Part shown: piece by piece, positions 15,805 through 24,816 of the stretch
How positions within the stretch are numbered: position 1 is the first letter of the stretch
How the letters are laid out: every line of letters starts with the position of its first letter
Assembly (NCBI RefSeq): GCF_011759585.1
Contig: NZ_JAAOYV010000002.1
Span: 369,510-433,509, forward strand
From: Frigoribacterium endophyticum
Lineage (GTDB): Bacteria > Actinomycetota > Actinomycetes > Actinomycetales > Microbacteriaceae
Length of the DNA: 64,000 nt
Direction: 5' to 3'
Made by a program: the position numbers and the translations under genes
Notes under the pieces: generated by a model
What the model was told of the DNA's origin: nothing
Seen by the model: the letters and a program-made list of their open reading frames with translations, nothing else
Databases searched by the model: none

Positions 15805-16802
15805 CCGACAGCCCGGTGACCGAGGCCGCCGCCGAGGCCCCCGCCGACGACGCCCTGGCGATCGAGACGCGGGGGCTCAGCAAGGCCTTCGGCCGGCAGC
15901 GCGCCGTGGCCGACGTCGACCTCGCGGTGCCGCGCGGCAGCGTCTACGGGTTCCTCGGGCCGAACGGCTCGGGCAAGACGACCACCATCCGCATGCTCCT
16001 CGGCCTCACCTCCGCGACCGACGGCCAGGCGCGCGTGCTCGGCGAGTCGATGCCCGAGCGGTCGCGCGACGTCCTGCCCCGCGTCGGCGCGCTCGTCGAG
16101 GGCCCGGCCTTCTACCCCTTCCTCTCGGGCCGGGCGAACCTCGCCCGCCTCGACTCGGGCGACCGGAGCGCGCCGTCGGCGACCCGCCGGGCCCGCGTCG
16201 GCGCCGCGCTCGACCGTGTCGGCCTCGGCCACGCCGCCGACAAGAAGGCCCACGCCTACTCGCTCGGCATGAAGCAGCGCCTCGGCCTCGCCGCCGCCCT
16301 GCTCATGCCGCGCGACCTGCTCGTGCTCGACGAGCCGAGCAACGGACTCGACCCGCAGGGCACGCGCGAGGTGCGTGGCCTCATCCGCTCCCTGGCCGAC
16401 GAGGGCACGACGGTCTTCGTCTCGAGCCACCTCCTCGCGGAGGTCGAGCAGATGTGCACCCACATCGGCGTGATGAGCGCCGGTCGCCTGCTCACGCAGG
16501 GCACGCTCGACGACCTGCGAGCCCTCGGCGCCCACCGGGTGCGGCTGCTGACCCCCGACCCCGGGCCGGCCCGCGAGGTGCTCACGCGCCTGGGCCTCGC
16601 GCCCGACCCGGTCGGCACGGCGCCCGGCACCGGGCCGACGCACGTCGAGGCCGAGCTGCCGCAGCCGGGCCCCTCGCCCGAGTCGATCGTCGCCGCCCTC
16701 GTGGCGGCCGACGTGCGCGTGCGCGGCTTCGAGGTCGCCGGCGCCAGCCTGGAGGACCGCTTCGTCGACCTGACCGGGGAGGGCTTCGATGTCGCCGGCT
16801 GA
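15801..16802 (+). CDS. ABC transporter ATP-binding protein (drug/lipid exporter class)
   Basis: The protein has 333 residues from GTG 15801, which overlaps the previous stop (GTGA). One nucleotide-binding domain: Walker A GPNGSGKTTT, signature YSLGMKQRLGLAAALL, Walker B LLVLDEPSNGLD and H-loop VSSHLL. The C-terminal 90 residues form the extra domain of CcmA/NatA-type ATPases. It should energise the permease encoded next, whose ATG overlaps its end by 14 bp. The three-gene unit (exported protein, ATPase, permease) is typical of actinobacterial exporters of unknown substrate. Confidence 0.92.
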   Translation: MTDSPVTEAAAEAPADDALAIETRGLSKAFGRQRAVADVDLAVPRGSVYGFLGPNGSGKTTTIRMLLGLTSATDGQARVLGESMPERSRDVLPRVGALVEGPAFYPFLSGRANLARLDSGDRSAPSATRRARVGAALDRVGLGHAADKKAHAYSLGMKQRLGLAAALLMPRDLLVLDEPSNGLDPQGTREVRGLIRSLADEGTTVFVSSHLLAEVEQMCTHIGVMSAGRLLTQGTLDDLRALGAHRVRLLTPDPGPAREVLTRLGLAPDPVGTAPGTGPTHVEAELPQPGPSPESIVAALVAADVRVRGFEVAGASLEDRFVDLTGEGFDVAG

Positions 16803-17649
16803 CGCCCCCGCCCGCCCCGCCCGCCGGGGCAGCGGCCTCGCGCTGCTCGGCAGCGAGGTCGCCGTGCTCTTCCGGCGCGTGCGCACGATCGCGCTGCTCG
16901 CGGCCCTCGCGCTCATCCCCGTGCTGCTCGCCGTCGCCGTGCGCGTCACGACCGACGGGTCGGAGGGCGGCGGCGACGGCCCGGCCTTCCTCGGCGACAT
17001 CACCCAGAACGGCCTCTTCGTGTCGCTGACGGCGCTCACGGTGGCGATCCCGCTCTTCCTGCCGCTCACCGTGGGCGTGGTCGCCGGCGACACCGTCGCC
17101 GGCGAGGCGAGCCTCGGCACCCTGCGCTACCTCCTCGTGACGCCCGTGGGGCGGGTGCGCCTGGTGCTCGTCAAGTACGCCGGGGCGGCCCTCTTCTGCC
17201 TGGTGGCCACCCTCGTCGTCGTCGTCTTCGGCGCGATCGCCGGCGCGGCGCTCTTCCCCGTCGGGCCGGTCACCCTGCTCTCGGGGCAGACCATCGGCGT
17301 GGGCGACTACGTCGGCCGCCTGCTGCTGATGGCGCTCTACGTGACGATCTCGCTGCTCGGCCTCAGCGCGATCGGCCTCTTCGCGTCGACGCTGACGAGC
17401 GTGCCGGTGGGCGCCATGGCCGCGACCATCGTGCTCTCGACCGTGGCCCAGATCGTCGACGCCCTGCCGCAGCTCGACGCCCTCGACCCCTGGCTGTTCA
17501 CCCACTACTGGCTCGGCTTCGCCGACCTGATGCGCGACCCCGTCTCGTGGGGGAACTTCGCCGACAACGCCCTGCTGCAGGCGGGCTACGTCGCCGTGTT
17601 CGGCGCGCTCGCGCTCGGCCGCTTCACCACGAAGGACGTCCTCAGCTGA
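16789..17649 (+). CDS. ABC-2-type transporter permease
   Basis: This 286-residue membrane protein has about six hydrophobic segments: one near 30-50 followed by an extracytoplasmic stretch, then paired segments around 80-110, 135-165, 180-215 and a final one at 260-280. GEASLGTLRYLLVTPVGRVRLVLVKY is the typical coupling region of ABC-2 permeases. The start overlaps the ATPase gene. Substrate unknown. Its stop is followed after 21 bp by the convergent acetamidase gene with no strong terminator in between. Confidence 0.9.
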   Translation: MSPADAPARPARRGSGLALLGSEVAVLFRRVRTIALLAALALIPVLLAVAVRVTTDGSEGGGDGPAFLGDITQNGLFVSLTALTVAIPLFLPLTVGVVAGDTVAGEASLGTLRYLLVTPVGRVRLVLVKYAGAALFCLVATLVVVVFGAIAGAALFPVGPVTLLSGQTIGVGDYVGRLLLMALYVTISLLGLSAIGLFASTLTSVPVGAMAATIVLSTVAQIVDALPQLDALDPWLFTHYWLGFADLMRDPVSWGNFADNALLQAGYVAVFGALALGRFTTKDVLS

Positions 17650-17670
17650 GCTGAGCTGGTGGGGCACCGC

Positions 17671-18597
17671 TCAGAGGCCGAGGGCCCCGGTCGGCAGCAC
17701 GGCGTGGACGCCCCAGGTCTGGTTCGCGACCTGCGTGACGCGGAGGTCGACGACGGCGCTGGCGAAGGCCAGGGCCGTCGCCCGGTCGACGTCGAGCAGC
17801 ACGGCGAGCCAGGTCACCATCGCGTCGAGCGCGTCGCCGGTCGCGACGTCGAGGTCGGCATCGAACCCGAAGGTGACGCGCCCGGCCGGGGTCTCGGCGT
17901 GGATCCCGTCGAGCGGGCGGTCGTCGACCAGGTCGACCCGCACCTCCGTCGTCATGGGGCACTCCACCGCGGTGCCGCCGACCTCGCCGTCGCCCTGCGC
18001 CGCGTGGCCGTCGCCGAGGTAGAGCAGGGCGTCGTCGACCTGCACGGGCAGGTAGAGGACGGAGCCCGCGACGAGCTCGCGGCAGTCGATGTTGCCGCCG
18101 GCCGTGGCGCGCGGCGGCGTCGTCGCGTGCTCGCCCGGCTCGGCGGGCGCCACCCCGGTGACGCCGAGGAAGGGCGCCGTCGGCACGGTGAGGCCCCGGC
18201 TCTCGGTGGCCGTGCCGGCGTCGGCGTCGATCTCCCACAGCAGCCAGGAGGGCTCGACGTCGGCGAGGCCGAGGCGGGTGGTCACGGGGGTCTCGCGGCC
18301 GCCGGCGACCGTCCAGCCCCACTCGCCGGGCCGCAGGTCGACGAAGGTGACGGCGAGCACCTGGCCGGGGCGCGCGCCGCGGACGGCCACGGGGCCGGTG
18401 AGGGCGTGGCCGCGGGCGGGCTCGAACAGGCGCGGGCGGAGCTCGCCCGGCGTCGTCTGCCGTTCGAGGTGGCCCGAGGCGTCGAGCGAGCCCACGACGA
18501 CGGTGTCGCCGGGGTCGACCGTGAGCACGGGCCGGTGGTCGCGCGAGTAGACGTCGTTCGTCGTCTCGCGCGTGGGGTCGAGGCGGTGGGCGGTCAC
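17671..18597 (-). CDS. Acetamidase/formamidase family protein
   Basis: The protein has 308 residues, the family's short form. Motifs: HLERQTTPGE, PARGHALTGPVAVRGARPGQVLAVTF, HATTPPRATAGGNIDCREL (family core with NIDCREL) and LYLGDGHAAQGDGEVGG. These enzymes are metal-dependent amidases that release ammonia from formamide, acetamide or related small amides. The GTG at 18597 overlaps the stop of the GntR gene (GTGA). It is the last gene of the minus-strand run that starts with the binding protein at 26469, so its amide substrate may come from the compound that transporter imports. Confidence 0.9.
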   Translation of the reverse strand: MTAHRLDPTRETTNDVYSRDHRPVLTVDPGDTVVVGSLDASGHLERQTTPGELRPRLFEPARGHALTGPVAVRGARPGQVLAVTFVDLRPGEWGWTVAGGRETPVTTRLGLADVEPSWLLWEIDADAGTATESRGLTVPTAPFLGVTGVAPAEPGEHATTPPRATAGGNIDCRELVAGSVLYLPVQVDDALLYLGDGHAAQGDGEVGGTAVECPMTTEVRVDLVDDRPLDGIHAETPAGRVTFGFDADLDVATGDALDAMVTWLAVLLDVDRATALAFASAVVDLRVTQVANQTWGVHAVLPTGALGL

Positions 18598-19382
18598 GCG
18601 GCGCCCTCCCCCACGACGGGCGCGGGCGTGGCCCGGGCCGAGGCGGCCACCGCCGTCGCGCCTCCGACCGCGGTGGCGCGCGCCGGGACGACCACGGGCG
18701 GCGTCGCCCGGAGCTCGTCGACGACCTCCGCCGGGGCCGTCCGGCTGAGGTAGCCGATGCGCGACTCGCGGACGTGCCAGCCCATCAGCTCGGCGGCCCG
18801 GTCGGCGTCGCCGGCGTCGATCGCCGAGAGGATGACCCGGTGGTCGGGCCAGAGCCGCTTGCCGCGCGAGAACGTGTCGAGGGCGTAGAGCCACTCGATC
18901 TTGCGCGAGAGCTGCCGCAGCAGGGTCGCCAGCGTCATGCTGCCGCTCAGCTCGGCCACCCCGATGTGGAACCGCTCGTTGAGCTCGACGAGCCGGTCGA
19001 GGTCGCCGACCTCGATCGCGGCGTCGCCGTCGTCGAGCAGCTGCTCGAGGCTGCGTCGCACCCGCTGCCAGTCGTCGGCCGGCTCGTCGCGCGTGAAGAG
19101 CTGGCGTGCCCGGGCCGCGGCCCGCCGCGCGGTCGAGATCTCGAGGGCCTCCCGCACCGCGAAGAGGTCGTCGGCCTCGTCGACGGGGATCTCGGCGACC
19201 CGCGACCCGACGTTCGGCCGTGACTCGACGAACCCCTCCGCCTCGAGGCCGCGCAGGGCCTCGCGCACCGGCACGCGCGACACCCCGTAGCGCTCGGCGA
19301 GCGCCGCCTCGGTGATGCGCGTGCCGGGCTGGAGGGCCCCGGCGACGATGTCGGCGCGCACGGCGTCGACGATGCTCAGCAC
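18594..19382 (-). CDS. GntR-family transcriptional regulator, FCD/FadR subfamily
   Basis: The protein has 262 residues. The N-terminal winged helix shows RITEAALAERYGVSRVPVREALRGLEAEGFVESRPNVG (split family signature), followed by an all-helical FCD ligand domain with DLFAVREALE, ERFHIGVAELSG (metal-binding His) and DHRVILSAIDAGD. The last 35 residues are Ala/Val/Pro-rich. It is inside the transporter-GGT-amidase operon (30 bp after the ATPase gene, overlapping the amidase gene), so it likely controls that operon. A candidate site, TTGTATACGA, close to the FadR-type consensus, overlaps the putative promoter upstream of 26469. Confidence 0.92.
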   Translation of the reverse strand: MLSIVDAVRADIVAGALQPGTRITEAALAERYGVSRVPVREALRGLEAEGFVESRPNVGSRVAEIPVDEADDLFAVREALEISTARRAAARARQLFTRDEPADDWQRVRRSLEQLLDDGDAAIEVGDLDRLVELNERFHIGVAELSGSMTLATLLRQLSRKIEWLYALDTFSRGKRLWPDHRVILSAIDAGDADRAAELMGWHVRESRIGYLSRTAPAEVVDELRATPPVVVPARATAVGGATAVAASARATPAPVVGEGAA

Positions 19383-19412
19383 GACGCCCCCGCTCGGGCG
19401 TGCGTCAGGGGG

Positions 19413-21101
19413 TCAGACGGCCAGGCTGGCACCGGGGATCGCTCCTAGGAGGTGGTGGGTGTACTCGTCGGTCGGCGAGAGGAAGACGTCGTCGACGCTG
19501 CCCCGCTCGACGATGCGGCCGCGCCGCATCACCACCACACTATGGGCGATCTGCCGCACCACCGCGAGGTCGTGCGTGATGAAGAGGTAGCTCAGGCCCA
19601 GGCGCCCCTGCAGCTCGGCGAGCAGCTCGAGGATCTGCTCCTGCACGAGCACGTCGAGGGCGGAGACGGCCTCGTCGCAGATGAGCAGCTCGGGCTCGAG
19701 CGCGAGCGCCCGGGCGATCGCCACCCGTTGTCGCTGGCCGCCCGACAGCTCGCCGGGCCGGCTCTGCGCCACCGAGCGGGGCAGGGCGACCTGGTCGAGC
19801 AGCTCGGCCACGCGTGCCCGACGCGACGCGCGGTCGCCGACGCCGAAGACGCGCAGGGGCTCGTCGACCAGCCGCTCGACGCTGTAGGTCGGGTCGAGCG
19901 AGCCGTACGGGTCCTGGAAGACGGGCTGCACCCGTCGTCGGAGGGCCCGACGCGCGGCTCCCCGGCTGGCGGTGATGCCCTCGCCGTCGATCAGCGCGGT
20001 GCCCGAGGTGGCCGGCTCGATGCCGAGCACGATGCGCGAGAGCGTCGTCTTGCCCGAGCCCGACTCGCCCACCACCGCGGTCGTGGTGCCCCGCGGCACC
20101 TCGAACGAGATGCCGTCGACGGCGCGGACGGTCTCGCCGCGGCGACCCCGCAGGCGGTACTCCTTGACCAGGTCGCGGACCACGAGGATGGGGTCGGCCC
20201 GCGCCTCCTGCCCCTCCTGGCCCACGGGCTCCTCGGCCCGCAGCGCGGCGGCGGCCGCGACGGTCGGCGCGGCCGCCACGAGGCGCTTCGTGTACTCGTG
20301 CTGGGGGTCGAGCAGGATCTGGCGCGGCGTGCCCTGCTCGACGACGCGGCCGTCGAGCATGACGACGATGCGGTCGGTGCGGTCGGCCGCGACGCCGAGG
20401 TCGTGCGTGATGAAGAGCAGCGACGTGCCGTGGGCGTCGACGAGGGTCTGCAGGTGGTCGAGGATCTGCCGCTGCACCGTGACGTCGAGCGCGCTGGTCG
20501 GCTCGTCGGCGATCAGCAGCTCGGGGTCGCGGGCCAGGGCCACCGCGATCAGCACGCGCTGGCGCATGCCGCCCGAGAACTCGTGCGGGTACTGCCCCGA
20601 CCGGCGGTCGGCGTCGGGGATGCCCGCCTCGGTCATCAGCTCGACGACGCGGCGGGCGACCGTGGCCCGGCCGCGCGCTCCCCCGGCGCGGAGGGCGTCG
20701 GCGACCTGCGCGCCGACGGTCATCGACGGGTTGAGGTTGGTCGACGGGTCCTGCGGGACGAGGCCGATGCGCGCCCCGCGCACGGAGCGCATGCGCGCCT
20801 CGCCCGCCCCGGTCAGCTCGTCGCCGCCGAGGTGCACGCTGCCCCCGGTGACGTGGCCGGCGCCGGGCAGCAGCTGCAGCACCGCGGCGACGACGGTCGA
20901 CTTGCCCGAGCCGGACTGGCCGACGATGGCGACCCGCTCGCCGCGGGCGACGTCGAGGTCGACGCCGTGCACGACGTCGCGGTCGCCGAACGCGACCCGC
21001 AGCCCGCGCACGGCGAGCAGGGGCTCGGCGGGCGAGGCGGGCGCAGCGGGCGGGCCCGCGGTGCCGGTCGGGGTGGTCACGCGGTCAGCGTCCTGCGGCA
21101 T
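19413..21101 (-). CDS. Dual-domain peptide/glutathione-class ABC transporter ATPase (DppD-DppF fusion, GsiA type)
   Basis: This 562-residue fusion of two nucleotide-binding domains has Walker A GQSGSGKST in the first and GESGSGKTT in the second, and signatures FSGGMRQRV and LSGGQRQRV. Walker B motifs LLIADEPTSALD and LLICDEAVSALD are both intact. It powers the permease pair encoded upstream at 22982-24813. Its start overlaps the GGT gene by 17 bp. A single fused ATPase is the arrangement of the glutathione importer Gsi and of many actinobacterial peptide importers. Confidence 0.94.
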   Translation of the reverse strand: MPQDADRVTTPTGTAGPPAAPASPAEPLLAVRGLRVAFGDRDVVHGVDLDVARGERVAIVGQSGSGKSTVVAAVLQLLPGAGHVTGGSVHLGGDELTGAGEARMRSVRGARIGLVPQDPSTNLNPSMTVGAQVADALRAGGARGRATVARRVVELMTEAGIPDADRRSGQYPHEFSGGMRQRVLIAVALARDPELLIADEPTSALDVTVQRQILDHLQTLVDAHGTSLLFITHDLGVAADRTDRIVVMLDGRVVEQGTPRQILLDPQHEYTKRLVAAAPTVAAAAALRAEEPVGQEGQEARADPILVVRDLVKEYRLRGRRGETVRAVDGISFEVPRGTTTAVVGESGSGKTTLSRIVLGIEPATSGTALIDGEGITASRGAARRALRRRVQPVFQDPYGSLDPTYSVERLVDEPLRVFGVGDRASRRARVAELLDQVALPRSVAQSRPGELSGGQRQRVAIARALALEPELLICDEAVSALDVLVQEQILELLAELQGRLGLSYLFITHDLAVVRQIAHSVVVMRRGRIVERGSVDDVFLSPTDEYTHHLLGAIPGASLAV

Positions 21102-22995
21102 AGGCCTGTGCTCCTCGGGGGTTGGCGGCGGCGCCCAGCACGCCGTTCGCGGGGTCTCGGGTGACGCTCGACAGCCGGCCGAGCGACCAGTCGCCGGCGC
21201 GGGTGACGACGTGGCCCCGACGCTCGAGCTCGGCGATGACGTCGTCGCCGAGGCGGTCCTCGACGACGACGCCGCCGGGCGTCCAGGTGCGGGGCCAGAA
21301 CGAGCCGGGGAAGGCGGTGGTGTGCAGCGCGGGCGCGTCGATCGCCTGCTGCGGGGTCCAGCCGCCGACGAGGGTGCGCAGCAGCCAGAGCAGCTGCCAC
21401 TGGTCCTGCTGGTCGCCGCCGGGCGAGCCCAGCGCCGCGACCGGCTGGCCGTCGCGCAGCACGAGCGTGGGCGTCAGCGTGGTGCGGGGGCGGCGGCCGG
21501 GCTCGAGCGTCGAGGCCGTGCCCTCCTCCAGCCACGACATCTGCAGGCGGCTGCCGAGGCAGAAGCCGAGCTCGGGGATCGTCGGCGACGACTGCAGCCA
21601 GCCCCCCGACGGCGTCGCCGAGACGATGTTGCCCCAGCGGTCGACGACGTCGATGTGGCACGTGTCGCCGCGCGTCTCGCCGGTCGGCGCGACGTCGGGC
21701 TCGGCGCCCGGCTGACGGGCGTCGTCGGCGGGCACCGCGGCGAACGAGCCGACGGTGGGCTCGCCGACGCCGCTGGCCGTGGTCTCGTGGTCGGTGCGCA
21801 GCGTCGGCAGCCGACCCGCGACTCCTGCTCCTCCGGGGTCGCCCGGCCGCAGCTCGAGCGAGGCGGCCGGGCCGATCAGGGCGCGGCGCTCGGCCGCGTA
21901 CCCGGGCGACAACAGCCGGTCGAGCGGCACGTCGCGGTCGCCGTACCAGGCCTCCCGGTCGGCCATCGCGAGCTTCTGGGCCTCGATGATCGTGTGCGCG
22001 CCGTCGGCGGTCGACGGGTCGAGCAGCTCGTCGGGCAGCGGCTCGAGCATCGTGAGCACCTGCAGCAGCGCCGGCCCCTGGCCCCACGCGCCGGTCTTCG
22101 CGACGACGTGGCCGCGGAACTCGACGGTCGCCGCCTCCTCCGTCGAGGCCCGGAAGGCCGCGAGGTCGGAGGCGCGGATCACGCCGGCGTGGTCGGTCCC
22201 GGTCGAGTGCCGGTGCGGGGCCCGCACGAACGCGTCGACCGAGCGCGCGACGAGGCCCTCGGCCCACTCGGTGCGGGCGGCGTCGACGCGGGCGCGACGG
22301 GCGGCCTCCCCGGCGGCGGGGCCGGAGCCCTCCCCGGCGACCGGCACCGCGCCTCCCGCGCTCACCAGCCCGTCGAGCACCCGGGCGTACGCCTCGTTGG
22401 TCACCAGCGAGCCCGGCTCGGGCGGGGCGCCGTCGACGAGCCAGCGGTCGGCCGACGTGGGCCAGTGCTCGGTGAAGAGGTCGGTGACGGCCGCGATGGT
22501 CTCGCTGACGCGGGCGGTGAGCGGGTGGCCGTCGCGGGCGTAGCCGATCGCGTAGGCGAGCACGTCGGCGAGCTCCCACGTGCCGTGGTCGCGGAGCAGC
22601 AGCAGCCACGCGTCGACGGCGCCGGGCACGGCGGCGGCGAGGGCGCCCGAGCCGGGCACGAGGTCGAGGCCCTCGGCGCGGTAGTGCTCGACCGTCGCGG
22701 CGGCGGGCGCGGGGCCCTGCCCCATCAGCACGACGGGGCGGCCGGGCTCGTCGGCGGTCGCGAAGACCGCCGTCATGTCGCCGCCGGGGCCGTTGAGGTG
22801 CGGCTCGACGACGTGCAGCACGAAGGCGCCGGCGACGGCGGCGTCGAAGGCGTTGCCGCCGCGCTCGAGCACCGACTGGGCCGAGGCCGTCGCGAGCCAG
22901 TGGGTCGAGGCCGTCATGCCGACGGTGCCCCGCAGGTCGGGCCGGGTGGTGAACGCCGGAGGCGCGGTGTAGGTCACGGGGTCAGTTCCGTTCAC
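21085..22995 (-). CDS. Gamma-glutamyltransferase family protein
   Basis: The 636-residue protein is of the Ntn-hydrolase family that self-cleaves before a catalytic Thr. The nucleophile segment GDTCHIDVVDRWGN puts that Thr at about residue 445, and GGNAFDAAVA, VEPHLNGPGGD, PGAVDAW, RRPRTTLTPTLV and GSPGGDQQ are family marks. There is no signal peptide, so it should act in the cytoplasm on imported gamma-glutamyl compounds. Residues about 215-245 are an Ala/Gly/Pro-rich insert whose DNA includes a copy of the GCGGGAGGCGCGGTGCCGG motif (22339-22359). It overlaps both the permease (14 bp) and the ATPase gene, so it belongs to the transport operon. Confidence 0.92.
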   Translation of the reverse strand: MNGTDPVTYTAPPAFTTRPDLRGTVGMTASTHWLATASAQSVLERGGNAFDAAVAGAFVLHVVEPHLNGPGGDMTAVFATADEPGRPVVLMGQGPAPAAATVEHYRAEGLDLVPGSGALAAAVPGAVDAWLLLLRDHGTWELADVLAYAIGYARDGHPLTARVSETIAAVTDLFTEHWPTSADRWLVDGAPPEPGSLVTNEAYARVLDGLVSAGGAVPVAGEGSGPAAGEAARRARVDAARTEWAEGLVARSVDAFVRAPHRHSTGTDHAGVIRASDLAAFRASTEEAATVEFRGHVVAKTGAWGQGPALLQVLTMLEPLPDELLDPSTADGAHTIIEAQKLAMADREAWYGDRDVPLDRLLSPGYAAERRALIGPAASLELRPGDPGGAGVAGRLPTLRTDHETTASGVGEPTVGSFAAVPADDARQPGAEPDVAPTGETRGDTCHIDVVDRWGNIVSATPSGGWLQSSPTIPELGFCLGSRLQMSWLEEGTASTLEPGRRPRTTLTPTLVLRDGQPVAALGSPGGDQQDQWQLLWLLRTLVGGWTPQQAIDAPALHTTAFPGSFWPRTWTPGGVVVEDRLGDDVIAELERRGHVVTRAGDWSLGRLSSVTRDPANGVLGAAANPRGAQAYAAGR

Positions 22996-23860
22996 GGGAG
23001 GTCGGGTCGAGGGCGTCGCGGAGCGCGTCGCCGACGAGGTTGAAGCCGAGGCAGATGACGGCGATGGCGAGGCCCGGCACGACGGCGGCGAACGGGGCGT
23101 TCGAGAGGTACTGCTGCGCGTCGGAGAGCATGATGCCCAGACTGGCCGTCGGCGGCTGGATGCCGAGCCCCAGGAACGACAGCAGCGCCTCCCCGATCAC
23201 CGCGACGGGCATGATCACGGTCGCCTGGACGATGATCGCCGAGACGCAGTTCGGCAGCACGTGCGTGAAGATCACGCGGAGCCCGGTGGCGTCCATGGTG
23301 CGGGCGCTCAGCACGAAGTCGCTCGAGCGGATGCGCAGCGTCTCGCCGCGCACCACGCGGATCATCGTCGGGATCTGCGCGATGCCGAGCGCGACCACGG
23401 CGTTGCCGAGGCTCGGCCCGCTGATGGCGGCGAGCGCCACCGCGATGATGAGGAAGGGGAAGGCGAGCATGACGTCGGTGAGCCGCGAGACGATCGCGTC
23501 GAGCCAGCGCCAGTACCCGGCGACGAGGCCGAGCGGGGTGCCGACGACGACCGCGAGCAGCACGCTGAGCACGCCGACGACGAGCGAGACGCGGATGCCG
23601 TAGACGGTGCGCGAGAGGATGTCGCGACCGAGGTCGTCGGTGCCGAGCAGGAACCCGACGGTGCCGGGCAGCTGGAAGGGCGTGTCGAAGTGCACCTCGG
23701 CGGGGCCGTAGGGCGCGATCACCGGGGCGAGCACGCCGGCCACGACGACGACGAGCAGCATCACGGCGCCCGCGACGCCGAGCTTGTTGCGCCGCAGCTG
23801 GCCCCAGACGCGACCGCGGGCCGAGCCGAGCTCGTGGGTGGTGGGCACGAGGACGGTCAT
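22982..23860 (-). CDS. Peptide-class ABC transporter permease, DppC type
   Basis: The protein has 292 residues and six predicted membrane segments. GTDDLGRDILSRTVYGIRVSL is the DppC hallmark, and the ATPase-contact loop is at ATGLRVIFTHVLPNC. SFLGLGIQPP and the LDPTSRE C-terminus fit the family. The ATG at 23860 shares one base with the stop of the upstream permease (TGATG). It is the second permease of the transporter feeding the GGT and amidase. Confidence 0.93.
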   Translation of the reverse strand: MTVLVPTTHELGSARGRVWGQLRRNKLGVAGAVMLLVVVVAGVLAPVIAPYGPAEVHFDTPFQLPGTVGFLLGTDDLGRDILSRTVYGIRVSLVVGVLSVLLAVVVGTPLGLVAGYWRWLDAIVSRLTDVMLAFPFLIIAVALAAISGPSLGNAVVALGIAQIPTMIRVVRGETLRIRSSDFVLSARTMDATGLRVIFTHVLPNCVSAIIVQATVIMPVAVIGEALLSFLGLGIQPPTASLGIMLSDAQQYLSNAPFAAVVPGLAIAVICLGFNLVGDALRDALDPTSRERN

Positions 23861-24813
23861 CAGGAGGCTCCTCCGACTCGGATGCGCGGGTTCAGGACGC
23901 TGTAGAGCACGTCCACCACGAGGTTGATGAGGATGTAGCCGAGGGTGATGACGAGCACGACGGCCTGCACCACCGGGTAGTCGCGGGTGAAGACCGCGTC
24001 GAGGGTGAGCTTGCCGAAGCCCGGCAGCGCGAAGATGCGCTCGGTGACGACGGCGCCCGAGATGAGCCCGCCGAGCTGCAGGCCGACGATCGTCACGACG
24101 ACGATCATCGAGTTGCGCAGCCCGTAGCGGAGCAGCACGCGGCCGCGGCCGAGGCCCTTCGCCCGGGCGGTGCGGACGTAGTCGGTCGTCATCGTCTCGA
24201 TCATCGACGCCCGCGTCTGCCGCATGATCACGGCGGCGAGCGACGTGCCCAGGATGAGCGCCGGCAGCGTCAGGTGCACGAGCGCCTGCCACGGGTCGTC
24301 GCTGACGGGCACGTAGCCGGAGGCGGGGAAGAGCCCCAGCCCGACGGCCAGCCACAGGATGGCCAGGATGCCGAGCCAGAAGTTCGGCACGCTGAGCCCG
24401 ACGAGGGCGGCGGCGTTGGCCATCCACTCGGGCCAGCGGCCGCGCCAGCGCTCGGCGACGACGCCCAGGGCGACCCCGACGACGACGGCCACGACGATCG
24501 CGTAGAGCGCCAGCCACAGGGTCACCGGCAGGGTCGCCCCGATCAGCTCGGTGACCGGCGTCCCCGTGCGGGTGGACTGCCCGAGGTCGCCGCGGAGGAA
24601 GGCGCCGGCGAAGCGCAGGTACTGCACGACGAGCGAGTCGTCGAGCCCGAGGTCGGCGCGGATGGCCGCGACCTGCTCCGGGCTCGCCTCCTCACCCGCG
24701 AGGGCGAGGGCCGGGTCGCCCGGCAGCTGCCGCACGCCGAGGAAGACGACGACCGAGGCGAGCACGAGCGTCACGGCCGACTGCCACAGGCGGGTGAGGA
24801 GGTAGCGCGTCAT
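23860..24813 (-). CDS. Peptide-class ABC transporter permease, DppB type
   Basis: The protein has 317 residues. It opens RYLLTRLWQSAVTLVLASVV, then RQLPGDPALAL, with the loop KGLGRGRVLLRYGLRNSM and C-terminus LNPRIRVGG. About six membrane segments. It starts 3 bp after the stop of the binding-protein gene, with no hairpin in between, unlike the other two transporters in this window. Partner of the DppC-type permease at 22982. Confidence 0.93.
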   Translation of the reverse strand: MTRYLLTRLWQSAVTLVLASVVVFLGVRQLPGDPALALAGEEASPEQVAAIRADLGLDDSLVVQYLRFAGAFLRGDLGQSTRTGTPVTELIGATLPVTLWLALYAIVVAVVVGVALGVVAERWRGRWPEWMANAAALVGLSVPNFWLGILAILWLAVGLGLFPASGYVPVSDDPWQALVHLTLPALILGTSLAAVIMRQTRASMIETMTTDYVRTARAKGLGRGRVLLRYGLRNSMIVVVTIVGLQLGGLISGAVVTERIFALPGFGKLTLDAVFTRDYPVVQAVVLVITLGYILINLVVDVLYSVLNPRIRVGGAS

Positions 24814-24816
24814 GGC

